55,988 bases of DNA, taken from assembly GCA_001593685.1 (NCBI GenBank), contig LUKI01000009.1, forward strand, positions 1-55,988, read 5' to 3'. The notes beneath the pieces were generated by a model, which worked only from the letters and a program-made list of their open reading frames with translations, searched no databases and was not told where the DNA came from. Shown here piece after piece: positions 1 through 8,048 of this stretch. The stretch comes from Gammaproteobacteria bacterium F7 (lineage in GTDB: Bacteria > Pseudomonadota > Gammaproteobacteria > Pseudomonadales > IMCC2047). Made by a program: the position numbers and the translations under genes. Position 1 is the stretch's first letter, and each line of letters starts with the position of its first letter.

Positions 1-1167
1 TACCCCAATGCTGAATATGAACTGGCGGTGATGGCCTACGCGCTGAGTACCGTGCTGTTTCTGGAAATTGCCACGGTATTTATGCCGCAGATGGTGACCG
101 TGTATGCGCGCTCGAAAGCTGCGCGGCGCAAGGTGCTGATTTTTTGTGTGAGCCTGGGGGTGCTATTCAGCATTCCTATTCTGTTGCTGGCGGTAACTGC
201 TGGCGGCAATCGGTTTTTAAGCGGTGTTTTCCAAATCAAAGGCGACATGCTGGCCTACGTGGCGAGTTACCTTTTATACCTGACGCCGCTGATTATTATT
301 CGTAGCTTTTACCAGTTTTGTGTGGGTTTACTGACGCAGGTGAACCGAACCAAGTGGGTGTCGGTCAGCGCCTTTGTTGGCGTGGTGATTGGCGTTGCTG
401 CTGCACTGACTGGTTTTAACAGTGGTTGGACGGCACAACAGAGCATGGTGGCCGCGCAACTGGGGTCGACCTTTTGTTCGGCTGTTTTTGCGTTAATGGT
501 GTGTAAATTTTTGTACCAGCCGCAGTCTGTTGAAGGCTTTGAAGAACCGGGCTATCGAACGCTGATCAAGTTCTTCTGGCCCGTGAGCCTGTCGGGCATG
601 AGTTTCGGTATCAGCCGTCCGCTGCTGTATGCCTTTATTAGTCGTACTCCTGATGCCATTGTGACCATTGCGGCGTTGCGCGTAGCCTTCGATTTTTTCA
701 TGATGGTGCAATTAGCGGTGAATCAGTTCAGGAGCTTTTTCCCGGGGCTGGGACTGAATGACCTGGATAAAAAGCGACGTTTTATCGCTGCGGTGACGGG
801 CAGTTTGATGCTGGTGATGGCGCTATGTATTTTGACCCCGTTGGACTATGTTATTTTCCATCAACTGTTGGGGCTGGAGGGTGAACTGTTTGATATTGCC
901 ACCCAGGCGGCGATGGTGATGTTGGGCACACCGCTGATTTTGGCGATCCGTAACTATTATCACAGCCTGTTGCTGGCCTTTAAACGCACCAATTCCATGG
1001 CCGTAGGCAGTGCTTCTCGGGTGGGGTTGATTATTGTCTGCTCCTGGCTGTTTCTGGAACTGGGCTGGTTGAACCACTGGACAGCACCGTTGGTGATGAT
1101 CATTTCCTTTAGCTCCGAGCTGTTGGTGTCCTGGTTGGCGGTGCGACGTATCCGGATTGAGGTTTAG
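1..1167 (+). CDS. Multi-pass membrane protein, MOP/MATE flippase-like, 5' end missing
   Basis: The reading frame is open from the first base of the window, so this is the C-terminal 388 residues of a longer protein; the first ATG (base 28) is probably internal. The visible part is almost entirely hydrophobic, with about ten candidate membrane helices separated by short basic loops, and has no soluble catalytic domain. The pattern of paired helices resembles the MOP superfamily (MATE, polysaccharide flippases, ANK-like transporters), but no signature motif settles the family, and the N-terminal half that would help is outside the window. Substrate unknown. It ends about 80 bases before the deformylase gene and may belong to an upstream operon. 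Confidence 0.6.
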   Translation, partial: YPNAEYELAVMAYALSTVLFLEIATVFMPQMVTVYARSKAARRKVLIFCVSLGVLFSIPILLLAVTAGGNRFLSGVFQIKGDMLAYVASYLLYLTPLIIIRSFYQFCVGLLTQVNRTKWVSVSAFVGVVIGVAAALTGFNSGWTAQQSMVAAQLGSTFCSAVFALMVCKFLYQPQSVEGFEEPGYRTLIKFFWPVSLSGMSFGISRPLLYAFISRTPDAIVTIAALRVAFDFFMMVQLAVNQFRSFFPGLGLNDLDKKRRFIAAVTGSLMLVMALCILTPLDYVIFHQLLGLEGELFDIATQAAMVMLGTPLILAIRNYYHSLLLAFKRTNSMAVGSASRVGLIIVCSWLFLELGWLNHWTAPLVMIISFSSELLVSWLAVRRIRIEV

Positions 1168-1248
1168 TTGTGGTAAAGTGTTTGTTGTTTCTCCTAGTGT
1201 GTAGCGGCTAAATCACAGTATTTTTAAAAGTCACCTCAGAGGTTTCAG

Positions 1249-2037
1249 TTGATCCAAACAGACGTATTTTCCTACCAGCAGGGCAGCAGTCCGGTTATCG
1301 TGAGCTTCCCCCATGATGGTGTTTTATTGCCGTCAGAAATAAAAGACGACTTTAACGCGCTTGGCCAACAGGTGCCCGATACCGACTGGTTTGTAAATCA
1401 GTTGTACAACTTTCTGCCTGAGCTGGATATTTCTTTTTTTATTCCTGAATTCTCCCGTTACGTGGTGGATTTGAACCGCTCTTCACAGGGTGGCTCGTTA
1501 TATCCCGGGCAATATGAAACCAGTGTCTGCCCGGTGGCGACCTTTGATAACGAACGGATTTATCGTGAGGGCAGGGAGCCGGATGCCAAGGAAGTGCAAC
1601 GCCGAATAGCAACTTACTGGCAGCCCTATCACGATCATATTGAAAGTGAAATTGCGCGCATTAAAGCCTTGCACGGCTACGCCATACTATGGGACGCCCA
1701 CTCCATTCGTGGCGTGGTGCCGCAGCTGTTTGACGGCGTGTTACCGGATTTGAATTTTGGTACGGCCGCTGGGGCGTCCTGCGCGCCGGACATTCTGAAA
1801 CGAGTGACCGACATTGCCTATGCGCAGAATCGTTACAGTGTGGTGGAGAACGCTCGCTTCAAGGGCGGCTTTATCACCCGTAACTACGGTCAGCCCGATG
1901 AAAACGTGCATACCATTCAGCTGGAGATAAATCAGAGTATTTATATGATCGAGAGTGCTGCGGAATTGGACGTAGCTAAATGCGAGCAGCTAAGGCCGTT
2001 GTTAGAGCAGTTTTTTTCTAAGTTAGTACAATCCTAA
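1249..2037 (+). CDS. hutG: N-formylglutamate deformylase (N-formylglutamate amidohydrolase)
   Basis: Cytosolic enzyme that hydrolyses N-formyl-L-glutamate to glutamate and formate, the last step of one branch of histidine degradation. Family hallmarks are visible: SFPHDG near residue 20, a YVVDLNR segment near 66, WDAHSI near 148, GGFITRNYG near 205 and a C-terminal QLEINQSIYM. The His and Asp residues in these blocks are the expected metal and catalytic ligands. Its 262 residues are normal for the family. The start is a TTG with an AGAGG ribosome site about seven bases upstream; no ATG lies in a comparable position. No other hut genes are visible nearby, so it may act as a stand-alone formyl-amino-acid hydrolase. 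It ends four bases before the next gene and is probably co-transcribed with it. Confidence 0.88.
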   Translation: MIQTDVFSYQQGSSPVIVSFPHDGVLLPSEIKDDFNALGQQVPDTDWFVNQLYNFLPELDISFFIPEFSRYVVDLNRSSQGGSLYPGQYETSVCPVATFDNERIYREGREPDAKEVQRRIATYWQPYHDHIESEIARIKALHGYAILWDAHSIRGVVPQLFDGVLPDLNFGTAAGASCAPDILKRVTDIAYAQNRYSVVENARFKGGFITRNYGQPDENVHTIQLEINQSIYMIESAAELDVAKCEQLRPLLEQFFSKLVQS

Positions 2038-2041
2038 GCGC

Positions 2042-2743
2042 GTGTTTAAGCTTTCAAAAAGAGGTGAGGCAGTTTTAGACGCGCTACCCAGCTACATCAC
2101 CGTTTCCCCTCGTAAGGTGAAATGGGCTCGCATCCAGGTGCGCCCAACTGGCGAGGTGCTGATGGTTGTTCCACAACGGTTAAGCGCCGCAAAGGTGGTG
2201 GCCTTTTATCAGGATAAGCAGCACTGGATTGAGGATAAGCGCGGGCAAGCCTTGGCGCGTCAGCAGGCTTCGTCGTTGAGCGTTGGTGATGATGAGTTGT
2301 TGCTGTTTGGTGAGGCTTTTCGCTTTATTCTGGACAGCAAGCAAAAACGTAATGTGCGGGTTGATCACCAACAGCAAAGCATTTATTACGCAAAAAATCT
2401 GCTACAGAATGAGCCGCAACAGGGTTGGTATCGTGAGTTTGCAAAGCAATACCTGTCGTTGAGAATTGTGCAGCTGGCTGAGCAACATGGCTTTGAATTT
2501 AATCGCCTGTTTATTCGTGAGCAGAAAACCCGCTGGGGTTCCTGTAGCTCACGAGGCAATATTTCTCTGAACTGGAAGCTGATAAAAGCACCGGTTTCGG
2601 TGAGTGATTATGTGATTCTGCACGAGCTGGTGCATACGGAAATCATGAATCACAGTACCGCCTTCTGGCAGCGGGTAGAACAGTTTGTGCCGGATTATAA
2701 AGAAGCCAAGTTGTGGCTGCGCACACACGGATGGCAGTTGTAG
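2042..2743 (+). CDS. YgjP-type (M48-related, DUF45) zinc metallopeptidase
   Basis: A 233-residue soluble protein of the YgjP/WLM-like metallopeptidase family. The zinc motif HELVH (residues about 194-198) followed by an NH pair in IMNHSTAFW is the family signature, and TRWGSCSS upstream (about 171-178) is the second conserved block. The N-terminal half is a beta-rich DUF45 domain. It begins with GTG four bases after the hutG-like stop, indicating translational coupling. E. coli YgjP is a poorly understood protease-like protein; the substrate here is unknown. Family assignment is secure, biological role open. Confidence 0.82.
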   Translation: MFKLSKRGEAVLDALPSYITVSPRKVKWARIQVRPTGEVLMVVPQRLSAAKVVAFYQDKQHWIEDKRGQALARQQASSLSVGDDELLLFGEAFRFILDSKQKRNVRVDHQQQSIYYAKNLLQNEPQQGWYREFAKQYLSLRIVQLAEQHGFEFNRLFIREQKTRWGSCSSRGNISLNWKLIKAPVSVSDYVILHELVHTEIMNHSTAFWQRVEQFVPDYKEAKLWLRTHGWQL

Positions 2744-2864
2744 TCCGGAGCATTTTGCTTGTAGGAGCGAGCATTCTGCCGCTCATGATGTTCAGCACTT
2801 TTACGGAAATATTCTAGACTGTTAACACTAGTCATCATTTTCCGGACACGCCTCATTTAAACCT

Positions 2865-4019
2865 ATGTTCAAATTTATCCGTTTTATTTTTCTGTTGATT
2901 ATCATCGCCGGTGTGTCACTAACGGCGGCGCTTTTTTCAGTGCCCGCTGAAGAGCGACCCGCCATGATCGCTGCCGTTAAGGCGCATGTGTGGCAGCGTT
3001 TTGGCGGCACGATTACTGAAGTGCGGCAACAGATTGAGCAGGTCGCTCCACCAGAAGTCGTTACGAGTCTGAAATCGATTGATGCGGGTGAGACCTTTCA
3101 GCAGGTTGCGTCCTGCGGCAAAACCCAGACTACGGCACTGGAAAAAAGCACACGCTCGAATATTTATCGCTGGACCGATGAGAACGGCAAAGTGCATTTT
3201 TCCGATGCGAAACCGGGGGATACGCGTAACAGCGAGGTGATGTCGGTTTCCTATCCGGATCGTAAACAGTATTTCAAACTCAAACTGATTGAAGATACCG
3301 ATAATCTACCGGCTTTCACTCGCGATAAGGTCAATGCTGAGGTGCGGCAGGTGTATCGAATTTTGTCGCGTGATCTGGATCTTGAACACCTGCGACAGGT
3401 GTTTCTGAATGTGCGGATTATTGGTACGCAGGATGATTTTCAGCGCTATCGCCAGCAGCGTGCGCCGTTCTTGCGAACCAACTCTGGATTTTACACCAGC
3501 GATAATAATGAAGCCGTGGTCTTTCAGGGCAATAATCCGCAACAGATGCGAGCGGTGATTCGTCATGAGGCAACGCATGTGATGATGGCAGGTTTATATG
3601 GTGCGACACCGAGCTGGTTTAATGAGGGCCTGGCAGAATACTTTGAACAGCTGGAATTGAGTGGGCAGGCGCGGCAGATTAGTGCGGTGAGTTACCATTG
3701 GAATTATTTGCAGCAACGACATAGCCGTGGTCAGCTACTGCCGTTGCGCGAGTATATTAATTTGCCCCCGCAGCAGTGGTACGCGGGCAATCTGCGCGAT
3801 CATTATGGGTTGGCCTGGTCATTAATTTATTACTTGATGAGCGAACCAGAGGGCAAAGTCTTTCTCAAAACCATGATGAATGATATGGCTGAAAATTATT
3901 GCTGGTCAGTGCCCGGTGACGAGTATTTTGATCATCACTATCCTGGTGGCTTTGACACGTTTGAGGCGGGTTGGCAGAACTGGCTGGCGCAGCCGTTGCC
4001 GGCTACGCATCGTTATTAA
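2865..4019 (+). CDS. Membrane-anchored DUF4124 protein with gluzincin-like metalloprotease domain
   Basis: 384 residues. An N-terminal hydrophobic segment (about residues 3-25) is a signal peptide or anchor. A DUF4124 module follows near residues 95-130, recognised from IYRWTDENGKVHFSDAKPG. The C-terminal half has a zinc site HEATH (about 234-238) and, about 20 residues on, WFNEGLAEYFE, the third-ligand motif of gluzincins (peptidase MA-like). It therefore looks like an envelope-located protease or peptidoglycan/protein-processing enzyme. DUF4124 is a common N-terminal module of gammaproteobacterial exported proteins with no agreed function. The gene stands alone, with about 120 bases upstream, and converges on msrB. 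Confidence 0.72.
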   Translation: MFKFIRFIFLLIIIAGVSLTAALFSVPAEERPAMIAAVKAHVWQRFGGTITEVRQQIEQVAPPEVVTSLKSIDAGETFQQVASCGKTQTTALEKSTRSNIYRWTDENGKVHFSDAKPGDTRNSEVMSVSYPDRKQYFKLKLIEDTDNLPAFTRDKVNAEVRQVYRILSRDLDLEHLRQVFLNVRIIGTQDDFQRYRQQRAPFLRTNSGFYTSDNNEAVVFQGNNPQQMRAVIRHEATHVMMAGLYGATPSWFNEGLAEYFEQLELSGQARQISAVSYHWNYLQQRHSRGQLLPLREYINLPPQQWYAGNLRDHYGLAWSLIYYLMSEPEGKVFLKTMMNDMAENYCWSVPGDEYFDHHYPGGFDTFEAGWQNWLAQPLPATHRY

Positions 4020-4049
4020 GCGATTAGCAGTTGATTAACGTTGGCGGTT

Positions 4050-4532
4050 TTAGGGGTTGGCGGGTTTAAAGCGAAGTGCCAAGCCGTTATTACACCAGCG
4101 TAAACCGGTGGGTTTGGGCCCGTCATCAAAGACGTGGCCTTGATGTCCGCCACAGCGGGCGCAGTGATATTCGGTGCGGGTGTAAAACAGGCTTTTGTCG
4201 GGCTTGGTTTCAATGTGACCGGTGATGGCGGTGTGAAAACTTGGCCAGCCGGTGCCGCTGTCGTATTTATTTTCGGATTTGAACAGGGCCAGGTCACAGC
4301 CTGCACAATGGTAGACTCCCTGGCGTTTTTCGTTATTGAGTGAGCTGCTGAAGGGGCGCTCAGTACCTTCGTCGCGTAGAATTTTGAATTGCGAGCGCGT
4401 TAGGCGTTGACGCCATTCTTCTCGGCTATAGGTCACGGGGACGATTTGGCTGTGATGAGCTTGAAGTCCAAAGGAGATTGGACCAAGGGTGGCGAAAAGT
4501 GCGCCAAAGCGCAGGAATTGTCGGCGTTGCAT
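4050..4532 (-). CDS. msrB: Peptide-methionine (R)-S-oxide reductase, exported form
   Basis: Reduces the R epimer of methionine sulfoxide in proteins. Two zinc CxxC pairs (C76/C79 and C124/C127), the YDSGTGWPSF block near 90-99 and the catalytic Cys in RWCNNG (C147) are present. Unusually for MsrB, the N-terminus has a twin-arginine type leader: RRQFLRF at residues 3-9, then a hydrophobic stretch to about residue 25. The protein is therefore probably exported to the periplasm by Tat. The DNA between this gene and the exported MsrA at 6783-7385 carries a DUF4144 gene, cmoB and cmoA. Family assignment is certain; export is inferred from the leader. Confidence 0.92.
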   Translation of the reverse strand: MQRRQFLRFGALFATLGPISFGLQAHHSQIVPVTYSREEWRQRLTRSQFKILRDEGTERPFSSSLNNEKRQGVYHCAGCDLALFKSENKYDSGTGWPSFHTAITGHIETKPDKSLFYTRTEYHCARCGGHQGHVFDDGPKPTGLRWCNNGLALRFKPANP

Positions 4533-4591
4533 GGGTGGCTCTTTGTTGAAATCAGTAGCAACTAAGACGTATTGAGTCTGGCTAAGTTCCG

Positions 4592-4936
4592 CTAGAGCTT
4601 ATCTGGAAAAGCGATGGCTATCGCTTCAGCAAATGATGACGCGAACAGTTTTGAGACACAGCAGGAACCCTGTTCTGATAAATGCGCTTTTACGAGTTCA
4701 GTGACTTCCTTTAGGGAAGCCTTTAGATCGCTTTGCTGTGGTGTGATGACATTATTTCGGCGTTGATTTAGTTGATAAATGCTGCCCTGGCAATCAATCA
4801 GTCGATCGTTTTCTTCATAGTTACCAACGTGCAGGTCAGCATCATTATCCCATTCGGATTGGCTGGCGATGTAGGTTAGTTCGTTTTCGCCGTGATAGTG
4901 CAGAATGGCCGGCCACGAAATTTTATCGCTCTTCAT
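4592..4936 (-). CDS. Small DUF4144-like protein of unknown function
   Basis: A 114-residue cytosolic protein with no membrane segment. The opening WPAILHYHGENELTYIAS resembles the DUF4144 family found beside cmoAB in gammaproteobacteria. Several acidic residues follow in the first half, and a Cys pair is present near residue 93. Its start overlaps the cmoB stop by four bases (ATGA), so it is translationally coupled to cmoB and likely the last gene of a cmoA-cmoB operon. Function is unknown, and no catalytic motif is seen. Confidence 0.65.
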   Translation of the reverse strand: MKSDKISWPAILHYHGENELTYIASQSEWDNDADLHVGNYEENDRLIDCQGSIYQLNQRRNNVITPQQSDLKASLKEVTELVKAHLSEQGSCCVSKLFASSFAEAIAIAFPDKL

Positions 4937-5910
4937 TGCGGTTTGTTCGCCAGCATGACCACGCGCTTGGGGGCCGGATAGCCTTCGATGGTGAGGCTGT
5001 GATCGTCGGGATCAAGGTATTGCTCCAGTGAGTGGAAATTCATCCATTCGGTCTGGCGCTGCTCTTCAATGGTGGTTTGAGCGACATTGATGACACTTAC
5101 ATCCACAAATCCAATTCGCTCCAACCAGGCCTTGAGGGTGTCGCAGCTAGGCAGGAACCAGACGTTACGCATCTGCGCGTAGCGGTCTTCAGGGACTAAC
5201 ACTTCACCTAAACCGCCATCGATAATTAAGGTTTCCAGTACCAGTTCACCGCCGGGCCGCAGCGCATTTTTCAGCTCTTCGAGGTGATCGAAGGGCGAGC
5301 GGCGGTGATAGAACACGCCCATTGATAAGACGGTATCGAAGACTTGCATGCGGGGCGGTAAATCTTCACTGCGAAGAGGCAGGTAATAAAGCGGTGCTTC
5401 GGGGACAAAACGTTTGAAAATTTCGAACTGCATAAGAAATTTATGCGATGGGTCAACGCCAACGATCAATTCGGGTTTTTGTGCCAGCATGCGCCAGCAG
5501 TAATATAAATTACCGCAGCCGACATCCAGCACACGACGGCCCTTGAGTGGCGTAATGTGCGGCTCGACACGATCCCATTTGAGGTTGGAGCGCCACTCGG
5601 TGTCGACGTCTATGCCAAACAGTTCAAAGGGGCCTTTGCGCCAGGGCATCAGCATTTTGAGTGCATCGATTAGTTGTTGGCGCTGCTCGCCATCAATTTG
5701 TTCTGCCTTGCCGATGGTGACGGCGGGGCGGTCATAATGAGTCTCGGAGGGCGTAATGTTTGGTAGCGCCTTGAGCACCTGTTCCCAGCGGTCTAAATCA
5801 CCGTGCTGACGGTTGTAGAGGCGTTCGGCAATGGCGGCTTTGAATGACTCGGCAAACAGCTCAAGCTCGGTGTCGTCAATGCGTTTGAAAAAGTCGTCGA
5901 AGGTGATCAT
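4933..5910 (-). CDS. cmoB: tRNA U34 carboxymethyltransferase CmoB
   Basis: Transfers a carboxymethyl group from carboxy-S-adenosylmethionine to 5-hydroxyuridine at wobble position 34 of certain tRNAs, forming cmo5U. 325 residues, the usual length. The N-terminal helical domain (about 1-100) is followed by a Rossmann methyltransferase fold with the SAM motif VLDVGCGNLYYCW near residue 128 and a later DTVLSMGVFYHRRSP block typical of CmoB. It lies 14 bases downstream of cmoA on the same strand, in the order cmoA-cmoB, so the producer and user of the cofactor are made together. Confidence 0.95.
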   Translation of the reverse strand: MITFDDFFKRIDDTELELFAESFKAAIAERLYNRQHGDLDRWEQVLKALPNITPSETHYDRPAVTIGKAEQIDGEQRQQLIDALKMLMPWRKGPFELFGIDVDTEWRSNLKWDRVEPHITPLKGRRVLDVGCGNLYYCWRMLAQKPELIVGVDPSHKFLMQFEIFKRFVPEAPLYYLPLRSEDLPPRMQVFDTVLSMGVFYHRRSPFDHLEELKNALRPGGELVLETLIIDGGLGEVLVPEDRYAQMRNVWFLPSCDTLKAWLERIGFVDVSVINVAQTTIEEQRQTEWMNFHSLEQYLDPDDHSLTIEGYPAPKRVVMLANKPQ

Positions 5911-5924
5911 GGTGTATTTTGGGA

Positions 5925-6650
5925 TTATTTATGGGCGAGCAGGGACATAAAGTTAAAACATTGGAACCAGGGCGTAACGTGGCTAAACCCGGCTTGGTGC
6001 AAACGGGTGCGGTGGGTGCCGAGGGTGTCGGGAATCAGCACATTATCCAGCGCTTCGCGCTTCTGAGCGATTTCCAGATCACTATAGCCCTGCTGCCGTT
6101 TAAAGGCGTAATAATAGTCGGTCAGGGTGTCCTGTTCATGCTCGTTAGGCAGGTTGGTTTTCTCGGACAGCACCAGTACACCGCCAGGGTTAAGGCCTTG
6201 GTATATATGTTCTAACAGCGGTTCGCGGAACGCTGGTTCGATAAATTGCAGCGTCAGGTTCATGACCACCAGAGAGGCATTTTTAATCTCGGTATCCATA
6301 ATGTCCTGACAGCGGATTTCCACCGGCGAGGTGGCATCGTCCTGATCAATTATTTGCTGGCAGCGGGATGTCATGGCCTCAGAATTATCAATGCCGATAA
6401 TGCGACAGCTATCATCCGGTAAATTATGGCGTACGCTGAGAATGCCGGCGCCCAATGAACAGCCAAGGTCATAGCAGTTGCTACCCGGTGTTACGACTTC
6501 ACGGGCGATGACGCCAATCATATCCAGCATCATGCCGTAGCCGGGCACGGAACGGCTGATCATGTCGCCAAAGACGGAGGCGACGCGATCATCGAATTTG
6601 AATTTTTCTATTTGCTCGCGTGGCGAGGCGAACACCTTATCCTGGCTCAT
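5925..6650 (-). CDS. cmoA: Carboxy-S-adenosyl-L-methionine synthase CmoA
   Basis: Makes carboxy-SAM from SAM and prephenate, the cofactor used by CmoB. 241 residues, matching the family. Visible signatures are KFKFDDRVASVFGDMISRSVPGY at the N-terminus (described in two halves: FDDRVASVFGDM and RSVPGYGMM), the nucleotide motif DLGCSLGAGILS near residue 80, and VVMNLTLQFIEP near 130. It starts the cmoA-cmoB-DUF4144 operon; the 130 bases upstream, between this gene and msrA, should hold its promoter. Confidence 0.95.
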   Translation of the reverse strand: MSQDKVFASPREQIEKFKFDDRVASVFGDMISRSVPGYGMMLDMIGVIAREVVTPGSNCYDLGCSLGAGILSVRHNLPDDSCRIIGIDNSEAMTSRCQQIIDQDDATSPVEIRCQDIMDTEIKNASLVVMNLTLQFIEPAFREPLLEHIYQGLNPGGVLVLSEKTNLPNEHEQDTLTDYYYAFKRQQGYSDLEIAQKREALDNVLIPDTLGTHRTRLHQAGFSHVTPWFQCFNFMSLLAHK

Positions 6651-6782
6651 AGTTCTGCTTACCTGTTGGGCGCATCACGCCCCTGATGTTGAGGCGCGAG
6701 TTTAGCAGAATTCAATAAAGTAGTTCAGGTTTTAGCCCTATAGGTTGTTTTGTTGTTTTGTCATCTTGAACTAACAGGGCGG

Positions 6783-7385
6783 CTACTCTCCCCACAGTTG
6801 CTCAAGGCGCTTATCGCGGCCGCAGCTATAGCGGTAGTATTTATAGCGAATGGGATTTTTCTGGTAATAATCCTGATGGTAAGTCTCTGCCGCATAGAAA
6901 GTTTTTGCCGCGCTGATGGGCGTGACGATATCGCCCTTAAAGGGCTTGTTGGCCAACAGGTCGGTTTTGGATTGTTGGGCTAAGTCACGTTGCTTGTCGT
7001 TATGGTAAAAAATTTCGCTGCGGTACTGTGTGCCCTTATCGCAGAACTGACCACGGGCATCGGTAGGGTCGATATTTTTCCAGTAGGTATCGAGCAGTTT
7101 GTTATAGCTAATGACAGCTGGATCGAAGATGATCTGTACCACTTCAGCATGACCTGTGCCACCGCGTGAAACCTGTTGGTAGGTTGGCTTGTCTACATGA
7201 CCGCCCATATAACCACTGGTGGTGCTGATAACGCCCTCGAGCTTGTCGTAGGGCGGCTCCATGCACCAGAAGCAGCCACCGGCAAAGGTCGCTGTGGCAT
7301 AACTGTTGGGTGGGTTGTCAACGTCTGTATTGGCGGTGGCGTTGACGCTAAGAAGAACAGCCAATACGAACAACAGTTGTTTCAT
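6783..7385 (-). CDS. msrA: Peptide-methionine (S)-S-oxide reductase, periplasmic form
   Basis: Reduces methionine-S-sulfoxide in proteins. The catalytic motif GCFWC (C38 and C41) is followed by SGYMGG and GHAEVVQIIFDP, all standard for MsrA, and DQYR-like TQYRSEIFY lies downstream. Residues 1-18 form a Sec-type signal peptide (MKQLLFVLAVLLSVNATA), so this copy acts outside the cytoplasm. A late Cys in YRYSCGRDKRL could be the resolving residue. It has its own upstream region shared divergently with the lipoprotein gene at 7527, and it complements the Tat-leader MsrB at 4050-4532. Confidence 0.93.
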   Translation of the reverse strand: MKQLLFVLAVLLSVNATANTDVDNPPNSYATATFAGGCFWCMEPPYDKLEGVISTTSGYMGGHVDKPTYQQVSRGGTGHAEVVQIIFDPAVISYNKLLDTYWKNIDPTDARGQFCDKGTQYRSEIFYHNDKQRDLAQQSKTDLLANKPFKGDIVTPISAAKTFYAAETYHQDYYQKNPIRYKYYRYSCGRDKRLEQLWGE

Positions 7386-7526
7386 GGTGTTTATTCCTGA
7401 TCAAAGTATGATAATGCCTCTTGTGACTACCCGCCTGGCTAATGGTTCGTTATGAGTGGCTGATGTCATTGCAAAGCGGGTTAAAAAAACTGATCATCAA
7501 GACGGTGATTAATAGGGTTGTTTTTT

Positions 7527-8006
7527 ATGTTTAAGTCGTTGAGTTTATTTTCTTTAAAGGCCAGTTTGATCGCATTGCTGTTGGTTGTGGCTGGTTGTGC
7601 CACCTTTTCGTCGCCGTTAGAAAAACCGGAAGTAAAACTGGTGGCGGTAAAGTTGCTACCTTCGGAGGGCCTGGCGCAGCGACTGGCGATTAAACTGCGT
7701 ATATTGAATTCCAACTCGGTGACTCTGCCATTGAAGGGCATGAAATATAGCCTTGATTTGCAGGGTTACGAGTTAATTAGCGGTGTTAGTAATGACATTG
7801 CACCGATTGCCGCCTACTCGGAAGCTGAGGTGGAACTGTTGGCAACGGTGGATTGGATTAATGGTCTGCGTTTGTTGCAGTCGGTGCTGGCACGCCCTGA
7901 GTCAGCGGTCAGCTACAAGCTTGAAGCCAAACTTTCGCCAGGGGCTCTCTTACCCGCTTTTCGTGTTGTAGAGCGGGGCGTTATTGATATCAATCAGCCG
8001 CAGTGA
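7527..8006 (+). CDS. LEA type 2 domain lipoprotein
   Basis: About 159 residues. A signal peptide ends in a lipobox (VVAGC, Cys near residue 24), so the protein is a lipoprotein. The rest is one domain with the beta-sandwich pattern of LEA type 2/WHy proteins (KLVAVKLLPSE, KLRILNSNSVTLPLKGMKYSLDL). Members are implicated in desiccation or stress tolerance, but the bacterial role is not established. I chose ATG 7527 rather than TTG 7518 because the AGGG at 7514-7517 is too close to the TTG but about nine bases from the ATG. It precedes the Bcr/CflA gene by 42 bases. Confidence 0.7.
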   Translation: MFKSLSLFSLKASLIALLLVVAGCATFSSPLEKPEVKLVAVKLLPSEGLAQRLAIKLRILNSNSVTLPLKGMKYSLDLQGYELISGVSNDIAPIAAYSEAEVELLATVDWINGLRLLQSVLARPESAVSYKLEAKLSPGALLPAFRVVERGVIDINQPQ

Positions 8007-8048
8007 TTGGCGGTTCAACCGCACTGTTTTGAATTTCATGGATGAATC

